Source: Micromonospora cathayae (GTDB lineage: Bacteria; Actinomycetota; Actinomycetes; Mycobacteriales; Micromonosporaceae). Taken from it: a stretch of DNA of 64,000 bases. Where the stretch lies: positions 3,162,001 through 3,226,000 of the forward strand of contig NZ_CP118615.1 in NCBI RefSeq assembly GCF_028993575.1. Direction: 5' to 3'. This document shows, piece by piece, positions 43,752 through 52,556 of the stretch; position 1 is the first letter of the stretch; each line of letters starts with the position of its first letter. Both the position numbers and the translations under genes were made by a program. The notes beneath the pieces were generated by a model that made no database searches, was not told the origin of the DNA, and saw only the letters and a program-made list of their open reading frames with translations.

Positions 43752-44653
43752 CCGTCGTCGCGGTGGTCGGGCCGACCGCCGCCGGCAAGTCGGCGCTGAG
43801 CATCGCCCTGGCGCACGCCCTCGACGGCGAAGTGGTCAACGCCGACTCGATGCAGCTCTACCGGGGGCTGGACATCGGCACCGCCAAGCTCACCCCGGCC
43901 GAACGCGAGGGCGTACCGCACCACCTGCTGGACATCTGGGACGTCACCGAACCGGCCAGCGTCGCCGAGTACCAGACCCTCGCCCGCGCCGCGGTCGACG
44001 ACATCCTCGCCCGCGGTCGGGTGCCGCTGCTGGTCGGCGGCTCCGGCCTGTACGTCCGGGCGGTACTGGAACGCTTCGAGTTCCCCGGCACCGACCCCGA
44101 GCTGCGCGGACGCCTGGAGGCCGAACTGGCCGCCGTCGGCCCGGCCCCGCTGTACGAGCGGCTGCGGGCCGCCGACCCGACCGCCGCCGCCGGCATCCTG
44201 CCCGGCAACGGCCGGCGCATCGTCCGGGCCCTGGAGGTCATCGAACTGACCGGCGCGCCGTTCACCGCCGCGCTGCCCGAGCCGATCCCGTACTACCCGT
44301 CCGTGCAGCTCGGCGTGGACCGGGACACCGCCGACCTGGACGACCGCATCGCCCGCCGGGTGGACCAGATGTGGGCCGCCGGTCTGGTCGCCGAGACCCG
44401 CGAGCTCGTCGGCCACGGCCTCGCCGAGGGGCGTACCGCCAGCCGCGCCCTCGGCTACCAGCAGGTGCTCCGCTTCCTGGCCGGTGAGCTCACCGAGACC
44501 GAGGCGCACGACGAGACGATCCGGGCCACCCGTCGGTTCGTCCGCCGGCAACGCTCCTGGTTCCGCCGCGACCCCCGGGTGCACTGGCTGGACGCGGCCG
44601 ACCCCGACCTGGTTCCGACGGCGCTGCGAACGGTGCGCGGCGCTGGGGAATGA
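43748..44653 (+). CDS. miaA: tRNA dimethylallyltransferase MiaA
   Basis: The 301-residue product has the P-loop GPTAAGKSALSIALAHAL. The substrate region is NADSMQLYRGLDIGTAKLTP, followed by GVPHHLLDIWDVTEPASVAE, LLVGGSGLYVRAVLERFEFP and the C-terminal GYQQVLRFLAGELTETEAHD with RATRRFVRRQRSWFRRDP. It prenylates A37 of tRNAs for UNN codons, the step before MiaB. Its GTG start overlaps the upstream gene, and dapF begins seven bases after its stop, giving a three-gene unit. Confidence 0.96.
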   Translation: MTVVAVVGPTAAGKSALSIALAHALDGEVVNADSMQLYRGLDIGTAKLTPAEREGVPHHLLDIWDVTEPASVAEYQTLARAAVDDILARGRVPLLVGGSGLYVRAVLERFEFPGTDPELRGRLEAELAAVGPAPLYERLRAADPTAAAGILPGNGRRIVRALEVIELTGAPFTAALPEPIPYYPSVQLGVDRDTADLDDRIARRVDQMWAAGLVAETRELVGHGLAEGRTASRALGYQQVLRFLAGELTETEAHDETIRATRRFVRRQRSWFRRDPRVHWLDAADPDLVPTALRTVRGAGE

Positions 44654-44660
44654 TGGGGGC

Positions 44661-45716
44661 GTGGAGTTCACCAAGGGCCATGGCACCGGAAACGACTTCG
44701 TCATCCTTCCCGACCCGGACGGGCAGCTCGACCTGACCCCGGAGCAGGTCGCCGCGATCTGCGACCGGCGACGCGGCATCGGGGCCGACGGCGTGCTCCG
44801 GGTGGTCCGCTCCGCGAAACACCCCGACGCGGCCGGACAGGCCGGCGAGGCCGAGTGGTTCATGGACTACCGCAACGCCGACGGGTCGGTGGCGGAGATG
44901 TGCGGCAACGGCGCCAGGGTCTTCGTGCACTACCTGATCACCACCGGGCTGGCCACCCCGACCTCCTCCGCCGCTACCCCGACCTCCTCCGCCGCCTCGG
45001 CCTCCACTGCCCCGGCCTCCGCCGCCGCCCCGACCTCCGTTGCCCCGACCGCTGCCGTCCCGCCGGGCAGTGCATCCGACGGTTCGCTCCTGTCGGGCAG
45101 CGCGCCCGACGGGTCGCTGCTGCCGGTGCCGGGCAGCGCAGTCGACGGGTCACTCCTGCCGGTGTCGGGCAGCGGAGCCGGCCGGTCGCTGCTCCTACCG
45201 GTGGCCACCCGGGCCGGCGTGGTGCGTGCCCGGATCGACGGAGAGACCATCGCCGTCGAGTTGCGCCGTCCCCGGCTGTACGACTCGGGGACCGCCACTC
45301 TCGGCGGGCTGACCCTGCCCGGCACGGCCGTGGACGTCGGCAACCCGCACCTGGTCTGCCCGCTGCCGGCCGGGCTGGACCTGGCCGCCCTCGACCTGAC
45401 CCACCCGCCCGGCGTCGACCCGGCACTCTTCCCGGCCGGCGTGAACGTCGAGTTCACCACCCCCGGCGACCCGGTCGACGGCACCGACGCCCAGGTACGG
45501 ATGCGGGTCCACGAGCGCGGCAGCGCCGAGACCATGTCCTGCGGTACCGGTGCCTGCGCGGTGGCGGCGGTGGCCCTGCGCGACACCGGCCGGGACACCG
45601 GCACGGTCACCGTGGACGTCCCCGGCGGCCGGCTGACGGTGACCGTCACCCCCGACTCCTGCTGGCTCGCCGGCCCCGCCACCCTGGTAGCCACCGGCAC
45701 CCTCCTCCACCCCTAA
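44661..45716 (+). CDS. dapF: Diaminopimelate epimerase with large low-complexity insertion
   Basis: The 351-residue product contains all DapF landmarks: FTKGHGTGNDFVILPD, DRRRGIGADGVLRV, the first catalytic Cys in EMCGNGARVFVHYL (Cys81), and the second in TMSCGTGACAVAAV, with VDVGNPHLVCPL between. Residues ~99-175 are an Ala/Ser/Pro/Thr-rich insertion with repeats TPTSSAA and (S/P/V)DGSLL. Removing it leaves about 274 residues, the normal size. It lies between strands of the first domain, likely as a surface loop. The enzyme makes meso-diaminopimelate for lysine and cell wall. Confidence 0.94.
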   Translation: MEFTKGHGTGNDFVILPDPDGQLDLTPEQVAAICDRRRGIGADGVLRVVRSAKHPDAAGQAGEAEWFMDYRNADGSVAEMCGNGARVFVHYLITTGLATPTSSAATPTSSAASASTAPASAAAPTSVAPTAAVPPGSASDGSLLSGSAPDGSLLPVPGSAVDGSLLPVSGSGAGRSLLLPVATRAGVVRARIDGETIAVELRRPRLYDSGTATLGGLTLPGTAVDVGNPHLVCPLPAGLDLAALDLTHPPGVDPALFPAGVNVEFTTPGDPVDGTDAQVRMRVHERGSAETMSCGTGACAVAAVALRDTGRDTGTVTVDVPGGRLTVTVTPDSCWLAGPATLVATGTLLHP

Positions 45717-45808
45717 CCACCCACACCCTCAACCCCCTCCCAGGCGCTCCCCGCCCGCTCGCACTCCCGGGCATCCCCCGTCCCCCCGGTTCACCCCGGG
45801 CATCCCCG

Positions 45809-45869
45809 GTTGATCATGAAGTTGTTGTCGCGACACGCCGGGTGGGATGACAACAACTTCATGGTCAAC
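45809..45869. repeat. REP-like intergenic palindrome
   Basis: The 21-base arms at 45809-45829 (GTTGATCATGAAGTTGTTGT...) and 45849-45869 pair with one mismatch around a 19-base loop. It lies between convergent dapF and the malic enzyme gene. It is unlike its GC-rich surroundings and resembles palindromes I associate with Micromonospora intergenic regions. Confidence 0.8.
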
Positions 45870-45958
45870 TCGGCGAGGCGAGGCGGGGCGAGGCGGGGCG
45901 AGGCGGTAGGGGGAGGGGGTGCGGGAGGGGCGCGGGAGGGGAGGGGGTTAGGGGGTGG
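45870..45958. repeat. G-rich tract at the malic enzyme 3' end
   Basis: Repeated GGCGAGGCGGG units give way to runs of three to five G separated by short spacers, continuing into the last codons of the malic enzyme gene. The plus strand could form G-quadruplexes. No gene is seen. Confidence 0.6.
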
Positions 45959-47420
45959 CGGTGGCGGTGGCGGCGATCTCGGGGAGGTCGGCGGGGCCGG
46001 GGTCGGCGGCCGGAGGCGGCGTGGCGGCCGGGTTCTGCGCGGCGGCCCGGACGGCGGCGGCCACCGCCGGGGCGACCCGGGAGTCGAAGACGCTCGGGAC
46101 GATCACCGTCGGGTTGATCTTGTCCTCGCCGACCACGTCGGCGATGGCCCGGGCGGCGGCGATCGCCATCTCCTCGGTGAACTCCTCGGCGTGCGCGTCC
46201 AGCATGCCCCGGAACACGCCGGGGAAGGCGAGCACGTTGTTGATCTGGTTCGGCTGGTCGGAACGGCCGGTGGCGACCACCCGGGCGTGCTTGCGTGCCT
46301 CCCGGGGATCCACCTCCGGGTCCGGGTTCGCCAACGCGAACACGATCGCGTCCTCGGCCATCGTGGCGATGTCGTCCCCGTTGAGCAGGTTCGGCGCACT
46401 CACCCCGATGAAGACGTCCGCGCCCCGGACCGCGCCGCGCAGGTCACCGGCGTAGTCGTCCCGGTTGGTGTGCTCGGCCAGCCACTGCCACGCCGGATTG
46501 AGCCCGGTCAGGCCACGGTGCAGAGCACCCTCCCGGTCGCACGCGATGATGTCGCCGACGCCCTGACGCAGCAGCAGCTTCATGATCGCGGTACCGGCCG
46601 CACCCGCCCCCGAGACCACCACCCGGACGTCCGCCAACTGCTTGCCCACCACCCGCAGCGCGTTGGTCAACGCGGCCAGTACGCAGATCGCGGTGCCGTG
46701 CTGGTCATCGTGGAACACCGGAATGTCCAGCAGCTCCCGCAGCCGGGCCTCGATCTCGAAGCAGCGCGGCGCGGCGATGTCCTCCAGGTTGATCCCGCCG
46801 TACGCGGGCGCGATCGCCCGGACGATGTTGACGATCTCGTCGGTGTCCTGGGTGTCCAGCACCACCGGCCAGGCGTCCACCCCGCCGAACCGCTTGAACA
46901 GCGCCGCCTTGCCCTCCATCACCGGCATCGCCGCGGCCGGACCGATGTTGCCCAGCCCGAGCACCGCCGACCCGTCGGTCACCACGGCGACCGTGTTCCG
47001 CTTGATGGTCAGCCGCCGCGCGTCGGCCGGGTTCTCCGCGATCGCCAGGCAGACCCGGGCCACCCCCGGCGTGTACGCGCGGGACAGCTCGTCCCGGGTC
47101 CGCAGCGCCACCTTCGGCGCGACCTCGATCTTGCCGCCGAGGTGCAGCAGGAAGGTCCGGTCGGAGACCTTCCGGACGTCCACCCCGTCCAGCGCCGACA
47201 GCGCCGCCACCACCTGGTCGGCGTGCCCGGCGTCGGCGGTGTCGCAGGTCAGGTCGACCACCACGTGCGTCGGGTCGGAGTCCACCACGTCGAGGGCGGT
47301 GACGATGGCTCCGGCCTCGCCGACGCAGGTGGTGAGCCGGCCGATCGAGGATGCGTCGGCGGGCACGGCGATCCGGATGGTGATCGAGAATCCGGCGCTG
47401 GGCAGGCGGGTGATGGCCAC
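45948..47420 (-). CDS. NAD-dependent malic enzyme with N-terminal ACT domain
   Basis: GGAGG five bases before the GTG at 47420 marks the start. The 490-residue product begins with an ACT domain ([40 protein letters not shown]). The malic enzyme core follows: [80 protein letters not shown] and the nucleotide site [18 protein letters not shown]. It decarboxylates malate to pyruvate, and the ACT domain suggests control by an amino acid. A short Pro/Ala-rich tail ends the protein. Confidence 0.93.
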   Translation of the reverse strand: MAITRLPSAGFSITIRIAVPADASSIGRLTTCVGEAGAIVTALDVVDSDPTHVVVDLTCDTADAGHADQVVAALSALDGVDVRKVSDRTFLLHLGGKIEVAPKVALRTRDELSRAYTPGVARVCLAIAENPADARRLTIKRNTVAVVTDGSAVLGLGNIGPAAAMPVMEGKAALFKRFGGVDAWPVVLDTQDTDEIVNIVRAIAPAYGGINLEDIAAPRCFEIEARLRELLDIPVFHDDQHGTAICVLAALTNALRVVGKQLADVRVVVSGAGAAGTAIMKLLLRQGVGDIIACDREGALHRGLTGLNPAWQWLAEHTNRDDYAGDLRGAVRGADVFIGVSAPNLLNGDDIATMAEDAIVFALANPDPEVDPREARKHARVVATGRSDQPNQINNVLAFPGVFRGMLDAHAEEFTEEMAIAAARAIADVVGEDKINPTVIVPSVFDSRVAPAVAAAVRAAAQNPAATPPPAADPGPADLPEIAATATATP

Positions 47421-47915
47421 GGGTTCCTCCGGTGATGGCTCGACGGCTCCGGTGCCGTCGACCCCCGCATTTCTACCGGTTCGCCGGATCGGACCGGCAC
47501 GCGCCCCGGGCCGCAGTGAGCTGAGCCGTGGATGATCGGCCCGGCACGCGCCCCGGGCCGCAGTGAGCTGAGCCGCGAGTGATCCGCCCGGCACCGCTGC
47601 GGGCCGCAGAAAGCTGAGCCGCGAGTGATCCGCCCGGACACCCACCTGGCCCGGCACGGCGCGGAACTGACACCGCGAGAGTTTGGCCGTGCTCGCCGTG
47701 AGTGTTCCGTCGTGGTGCCGTGAGTGCTCGGGCGCGGTGCCCCGAGTGGCCTGTCCCGGACGTCCGGGACGTCCGGGGTGTTCCGGTCCGGATCCGTCGG
47801 GCGTGCCGCCCGGACGCCGGGAGTGTTCCGGCCCGGACCGGGCAATTAGCAGGTGCGGTCACGCCCTGCGCGTGACACGATTACCGGGTAGTTGTCAAAC
47901 GGACAGGAGAACGGT
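47421..47915. other. Malic enzyme-hflX divergent intergenic region
   Basis: These 495 bases hold three ~47-bp repeats (47492-47640), GAGTGTTCCG-type short repeats near 47700-47830, and the hflX promoter area. No gene is supported. Confidence 0.6.
47492..47640. repeat. ~47-bp x3 tandem repeat upstream of the malic enzyme gene
   Basis: Three units start with CCGGCAC, continue GCGCCCCGGGCCGCAG in the first two, and share AGCTGAGCCGCGAGTGATC. The third is more diverged, and a partial fourth begins near 47633. Confidence 0.8.
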
Positions 47916-49394
47916 TTGCGAGAGCAGGAGGGCTTCGTCCCGGTCGGCGGCCCACACGGCCCGGTCGAGGACGAGGAGCTCGACGCCACCACCACCACCG
48001 GCGAGCTGGAGCTGGAGGAACGTCAGGCGCTGCGTCGGGTGCCCGGTCTCTCCACCGAGCTCACCGACATCACCGAGGTCGAGTACCGCCAGCTCCGGCT
48101 GGAACGGGTCGTGCTGGTCGGCGTGTGGACCGAGGGCACGGTCACCGACGCGGAGAACTCCCTCACCGAGCTGGCCGCGCTGGCCGAGACCGCCGGTTCC
48201 CAGGTACTCGAGGGGCTGATCCAGCGGCGCAACCGCCCCGACCCGGCCACCTACGTCGGCCGGGGCAAGGTCGACGACCTGACCGGGGTGGTGCTCTCCA
48301 CCGGCGCGGACACCGTGATCTGCGACGGTGAGCTCTCCCCGTCCCAGCTGCGCAACCTGGAACAGCGCACCAAGGTCAAGGTGGTCGACCGTACCGCGCT
48401 GATCCTCGACATCTTCGCCCAGCACGCCAAGAGCCGGGAGGGCAAAGCCCAGGTCGAGCTGGCCCAGCTCGAGTACCTCCTGCCCCGGCTGCGCGGCTGG
48501 GGCGAGACGCTGTCCCGGCAGACCGGTGGTAGCGGGCGTGGCGGTGGAGCCGGCGGCGGCGTGGGTCTGCGTGGCCCCGGTGAGACCAAGCTGGAGACCG
48601 ACCGGCGCCGTATCCGGCACCGGATCGCCCGGCTGCGCCGCGAGATCAAGGCCATGCGGACGGTACGCCAGACCAAGCGCTCCCGGCGGGCCCGCAACGC
48701 CATCCCGGCGGTGGCCATCGCCGGCTACACCAACGCCGGCAAGTCCAGCCTGCTCAACCGGCTGACCGGGGCCGGGGTGCTGGTGGAGAACGCGCTGTTC
48801 GCCACCCTCGACCCGACCACCCGGCGGGCCACCACCGCCGACGGTCGCCTCTACACCCTCTCCGACACGGTCGGTTTCGTCCGGCACCTGCCGCACCAGA
48901 TCGTCGAGGCGTTCCGCTCGACGCTCGAGGAGGTCGCCGAGGCGGACCTGGTCGTGCACGTGGTCGACGGCACCCATCCCGACCCGGAGGAACAGGTCCG
49001 GGCGGTCCGTGAGGTGCTCGCCGAGGTGGGCGCCGACCGGCTGCCCGAGCTGCTGGTGGTCAACAAGACCGACGCCGCCGACGAGGACACCCTGCTGCGG
49101 CTCAAGCGCGCCTGGCCGGAGGCCGTTCTCGTCTCCGCCCACTCCGGGCGGGGGATCGAGGGCCTGCGGGCCGCCATCGAGTCCCGACTGCCCCGTCCGG
49201 CGGTCGAGGTCCGGGCGGTGCTTCCGTACGACCGGGGCGACCTGGTGGCCCGGCTGCACCGCCAGGGTGAGGTGCTCAGCACCGCCCACCTGCCGGAGGG
49301 GACGTTGCTGCACGTCCGGGTCGGCGAGTCGCTCGCCGCCGAGTTGGCCCCGTACCGGACGGAGGAGACCATGGCCGGCGCACGCCGGCCCTGA
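47916..49394 (+). CDS. hflX: Ribosome-associated GTPase HflX
   Basis: AGGAG five bases before the TTG at 47916 suggests that start (a TTG at 47892 lacks a site). The 492-residue product has the HflX N-terminal domain (ELAALAETAGSQVLEGLIQR, PDPATYVGRGKVDDLTGVVL) and the glycine-rich joint GGSGRGGGAGGGVGLRGPGE. The helical hairpin (RRRIRHRIARLRREIKAM) is followed by a G domain: GYTNAGKSSLLNRL, DTVGFVRHLPHQIVEAFRST, NKTDAAD. HflX splits stalled ribosomes and responds to stress and antibiotics in mycobacteria. It faces the malic enzyme gene divergently. Confidence 0.95.
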   Translation: MREQEGFVPVGGPHGPVEDEELDATTTTGELELEERQALRRVPGLSTELTDITEVEYRQLRLERVVLVGVWTEGTVTDAENSLTELAALAETAGSQVLEGLIQRRNRPDPATYVGRGKVDDLTGVVLSTGADTVICDGELSPSQLRNLEQRTKVKVVDRTALILDIFAQHAKSREGKAQVELAQLEYLLPRLRGWGETLSRQTGGSGRGGGAGGGVGLRGPGETKLETDRRRIRHRIARLRREIKAMRTVRQTKRSRRARNAIPAVAIAGYTNAGKSSLLNRLTGAGVLVENALFATLDPTTRRATTADGRLYTLSDTVGFVRHLPHQIVEAFRSTLEEVAEADLVVHVVDGTHPDPEEQVRAVREVLAEVGADRLPELLVVNKTDAADEDTLLRLKRAWPEAVLVSAHSGRGIEGLRAAIESRLPRPAVEVRAVLPYDRGDLVARLHRQGEVLSTAHLPEGTLLHVRVGESLAAELAPYRTEETMAGARRP

Positions 49395-49446
49395 CGGGGG
49401 TCGGCGGGTCGTCCGGGCGTACCGTGGAACATGCGACACTGAGCCC

Positions 49447-51195
49447 ATGCGGCGCGCGGTTTCCTCGATCACGGTTGCCTTCGGCCTGCTCACGGCGACC
49501 ATCGGGTGTGCCGGGGTGGCGGTCGCCGCCCCGGCTCCGACAGCCTCCGACGCCGCGCCCCCGGCCGGCAAGAAGCGCTGCACGGTCACGGACGAGCGGC
49601 TGCGCGAGCTGTCCGGGCTGGTCGCCACGAAGTCCGGCTACATCGTGGTCAACGACAGCACCGACATCGACAGCCACAAGCGGGTCTTCTACCTCGACAC
49701 CAGGTGCGAGGTGACCAAGTCGGTCCGGTACTCCGGGCAGGGGCCGCTGGACCCGGAGGACCTGGCCCTCTCCCCGGACGGCAAGACGCTCTGGATCGCC
49801 GACATCGGCGACAACATCACCAGCACCAACCGGCGCGAGCGGGTCGCGTTGTGGACCATGCCGGTCGACGGCAGCGAGGAACCGCAGCTGCACCGGGTGG
49901 CGTACCCGGAACGCAAACCGCACGACGCCGAGGCCCTGCTGATCACCGACGACAACAAGCCGTTGATCGTCACCAAGACGCTCAGCGGCAAGGCCCAGAT
50001 CTTTGCCCCCACCGGGGCGCTCAAGACCAACAACGCCGAACCGGTGCCGATGGAGCAGGTCGGCGAGGTGGCCCTGCCGAAGACCACCACGCCGAACGTG
50101 CTGCAGGGGCCCGGCCGGGTGGCGATCACCGGGGCGGCCCGTTCACCCGACGGCAGCCGGGTGGTGCTGCGTACCTACGCCGACGCCTTCGAGTACGACG
50201 TGACCGGCGGGGACGTCCTCGCCGCGCTGACCAAGGGCGAACCCCGGGTCACCCCGTTGGCCGACCCGTTCGGCGAGGCCATCTCGTACACCCCGGACGG
50301 GAAGCTCTTCGTCACCGTCTCCGACGCCGGTGAGCTGGGCGAGGACGAGCCGATCGACATTCTGGCGTACACCCCGTCCAGCAAGGGTGCCGAGCCGGTG
50401 GCGGACGACCCGAAGAAGAAGGCGTCGTCCGGTGGGTCCTGGACCGACGGGCTGAGCCTGAACGACCTCACGTACCTGATCGCGGCCGTGGGTGTGCTGG
50501 GCGCGCTGCTGGTCGGCGCGGGCATCTTCGGTATCGTGCGGGCCCGCCGCCGCCCGGAGCGACCCACGAAGGATGATCCGTCCGGCACCGGTGACCTGCC
50601 CGACCGGGACGCCGTCGACCGGCGGCCGGGCGGGGCGCCCCACGACCCGCCGGGCCGGGACCGGCCCCGTGGCGGCGGGGTCTACGGTGCGCCGCCGCCG
50701 GGCGACGTTCCCCCGACCGGTCGCCCTGCCGGCGGCAACGTCTACGGTGGCGGCCCGCCTCCATCGGGCGGTGGCGTGTACGGGGGCTCCCCCGGTGGCG
50801 GGGTGTACGGGGGCGGCGCGCCCTCGGGCGGACGTAGCGGCTATCGCGGCGGACGGAGCGGCGGGCCGGGCCCTTCGGGCGGCCGGGGCGGGTACGGCGA
50901 TGCGCCCGCCGGTGGCGGCGGTGTGTACGGCGGTTCCCCCGGTGGCGGGGTGTACGGGGGCGGCACGCCCTCGGGTGGCGGCGGCTACCGTGGCGGTCCG
51001 CCCGGCGGCGGCGCACCGGGCGGCGGCGCATCTGGCGGCGGAGGCTACGGGGGCCGGGCCGAGCCACCGCGACGTGGCCGGGCGACCGGTCGCCGGGACG
51101 AGCCGGAGCACCGGGGCCGGCGCGGCGGGTACGACCCGGAGGGGTATGGCCGCGCCACCGACCGGGACCGCGACTACCGGGGCACCCGGTACTGA
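49447..51195 (+). CDS. Membrane-anchored propeller-like protein with Gly-Tyr repeat tail
   Basis: The 582-residue product has a signal peptide (AVSSITVAFGLLTATIGCAG, AVAA cleavage). An extracellular domain of about 300 residues follows, whose DPEDLALSPDGKTLWIADIG, PHDAEALLITDDNKPLIVTK and AISYTPDGKLFVTVSDAGEL look like beta-propeller blades. A transmembrane helix (TYLIAAVGVLGALLVGAGIF) and an RARRR stop-transfer come next. The cytoplasmic tail of ~200 residues repeats GGGVYGG and GGYRGG. Function is unknown. It begins 52 bases after hflX. Confidence 0.75.
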   Translation: MRRAVSSITVAFGLLTATIGCAGVAVAAPAPTASDAAPPAGKKRCTVTDERLRELSGLVATKSGYIVVNDSTDIDSHKRVFYLDTRCEVTKSVRYSGQGPLDPEDLALSPDGKTLWIADIGDNITSTNRRERVALWTMPVDGSEEPQLHRVAYPERKPHDAEALLITDDNKPLIVTKTLSGKAQIFAPTGALKTNNAEPVPMEQVGEVALPKTTTPNVLQGPGRVAITGAARSPDGSRVVLRTYADAFEYDVTGGDVLAALTKGEPRVTPLADPFGEAISYTPDGKLFVTVSDAGELGEDEPIDILAYTPSSKGAEPVADDPKKKASSGGSWTDGLSLNDLTYLIAAVGVLGALLVGAGIFGIVRARRRPERPTKDDPSGTGDLPDRDAVDRRPGGAPHDPPGRDRPRGGGVYGAPPPGDVPPTGRPAGGNVYGGGPPPSGGGVYGGSPGGGVYGGGAPSGGRSGYRGGRSGGPGPSGGRGGYGDAPAGGGGVYGGSPGGGVYGGGTPSGGGGYRGGPPGGGAPGGGASGGGGYGGRAEPPRRGRATGRRDEPEHRGRRGGYDPEGYGRATDRDRDYRGTRY

Positions 51196-51227
51196 CCCTG
51201 GACCGACGGCGCGGGAACGACTCTGGC

Positions 51228-51250
51228 GGGGCGGCCCGACCGGCCGCCCC
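51228..51250. terminator. Terminator between the propeller-like gene and lexA
   Basis: GGGGCGGCC and GGCCGCCCC form a 9-bp stem with loop CGACC between convergent genes, ending two bases before the lexA stop codon. Confidence 0.8.
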
Positions 51251-51252
51251 GG

Positions 51253-52035
51253 TCAGATGCGGCGCAGCACCGCCACGACCCGGCCCATGATGGTGGCGTC
51301 GTCGCCGGGGATCGGGTCGAACGCCGGGTTCTGCGGCATCAGCCAGACGTGCCCGTCCCGGCGGCGGTAGGTCTTGACGGTGGCCTCGCCGTCGAGCATG
51401 GCGGCCACGATCTCGCCGCTGTCGGCGGTGGGCTGCTGCCGGACGACCACCCAGTCGCCGTCGCAGATCGCCGCGTCGAGCATCGAGTCGCCCTTGACCT
51501 GGAGCATGAAGACCTCGCCCTCGCCGACCAGCTCGCGGGGGAGGGGGAAGATGTCCTCGACGGCCTGTTCCGCCAGGATCGGCCCACCGGCGGCGATCCG
51601 GCCCAGCATCGGCACGTACGCCGGGGCGGGGCGCTGCGAGCGGGTCAGCTCGTCGTCGATCATGTCGCTCGGCGGGCGGACGTCCACCGCCCGGGGACGG
51701 TTCGGGTCGCGCCGCAGGAAGCCCTTCCGCTCCAGCTCCTTGAGCTGGTAGGCGACGCTCGACGGGGAGACCAGACCGACCGCCTCGCCGATCTCCCGGA
51801 CGCTGGGCGGGTAGCCGTGGCGGTCCACCCAGTCCCGGATGAACTCCAGGATCCGGCGCTGCCGGGCGGTCAGGTCGACGGTGGCCGGGTCGGGAAAGGC
51901 GCTGACCACCGGGGTGACCGGGCGTACGGCCGGCTGGCCGGCCCGGCTGCGGGTGGAACGGCGGCGGGTGGCCGGCGGACCCGCCTCGGCGATCTGCGGG
52001 GGCTTCTGCCGGCTGGCCCGGTCCTCGGTCGACAC
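51253..52035 (-). CDS. lexA: SOS repressor LexA
   Basis: GGAGG six bases before the GTG at 52035 sets the start; a longer frame upstream lacks this support. The 260-residue product has a basic N-terminal extension of about 50 residues. The winged helix follows ([40 protein letters not shown]). The S24 protease domain has the cleavage site in [12 protein letters not shown], catalytic Ser in VKGDSMLDA and Lys in GEATVKTYR. RecA filaments trigger self-cleavage and open the SOS regulon, here including recA. A perfect LexA box lies 214 bases upstream. Confidence 0.96.
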   Translation of the reverse strand: MSTEDRASRQKPPQIAEAGPPATRRRSTRSRAGQPAVRPVTPVVSAFPDPATVDLTARQRRILEFIRDWVDRHGYPPSVREIGEAVGLVSPSSVAYQLKELERKGFLRRDPNRPRAVDVRPPSDMIDDELTRSQRPAPAYVPMLGRIAAGGPILAEQAVEDIFPLPRELVGEGEVFMLQVKGDSMLDAAICDGDWVVVRQQPTADSGEIVAAMLDGEATVKTYRRRDGHVWLMPQNPAFDPIPGDDATIMGRVVAVLRRI

Positions 52036-52248
52036 GTCCGTCCTCCCTGGTCGGCGCTGGGTGCCTCGGCGGCTCGTGGTGCGTACGGATGGCGGAGCCG
52101 GCCGCGTGGACTGCTCCGACGCGCCCGGTTGTTCCCGACCGTATAGGTGGGATGGGTCATTTTCAAACGTCTGTACGACCTGACTCCGGCGTGTCGTGGC
52201 CGTTTCCCCGCATTCCGCTCGACGGTTTCTGGTAAATGGTACGTCGAC

Positions 52249-52264
52249 TCGAACAGATGTTCTA
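52249..52264. promoter_or_regulatory. LexA box of lexA
   Basis: TCGAACAGATGTTCTA contains a perfect GAAC-AGAT-GTTC core. It is positioned for autoregulation of lexA, 214 bases from its start codon. Confidence 0.88.
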
Positions 52265-52389
52265 TTGTTCCGGTTGTTCGGCGGGGTAACCCGGCGGCCC
52301 GCCCGGCGTTGAGCGGAGGGGGTTCGCGGTGACGCGCCGGACACGCCGGCCAACTTGACCACGGTCGGTCGGCGGCATACGGTCGACCC

Positions 52390-52431
52390 CTAGATGTAGT
52401 AGTCACATGGGTGTAAGTCGCCTATAGGTTG
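52390..52431 (+). promoter_or_regulatory. Tandem NrdR boxes upstream of nrdR
   Basis: CTAGATGTAG (52390-52399) fits the NrdR-box core CWANATNTWG exactly. CTATAGGTTG (52422-52431) fits with one mismatch. The 32-bp offset is about three helical turns, as in known NrdR-regulated promoters. A TAGGTT hexamer within the second box could be the -10. Confidence 0.72.
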
Positions 52432-52556
52432 GGTTCGACTACCGACCGCACTCCCGCTCCCGCCCGCGGTGGACGGCCATCGACCGATGGTCCCACCGTG
52501 GTCGCGTGTGCCCGGGAGGAGGGGCGCTGCCGCGATCGATGCAAGGAGGTTCGGCG

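Larger units (their letters stand above)
52036..52556. other. lexA-nrdR divergent intergenic region
   Basis: This 521-base divergent region holds a LexA box at 52249-52264, two NrdR-type boxes at 52390-52431 and the nrdR ribosome site. The lexA leader would exceed 180 bases. A 61-codon open frame at 52147-52332 crosses the LexA box and is not credible. Confidence 0.7.

Noticed and set aside
45810..47435. 541-codon plus-strand frame opposite the malic enzyme gene
   Set aside because: It starts inside the intergenic palindrome and is an antisense frame without domains.
49447..51195. PE/PPE-like or collagen-like surface protein
   Set aside because: The Gly-rich repeats follow the membrane helix and a basic stop-transfer, so they are predicted inside the cell. 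They lack G-x-y collagen periodicity.
52147..52332. Small plus-strand gene between lexA and nrdR
   Set aside because: The frame crosses the LexA box, lacks a ribosome site and has no recognisable sequence character.
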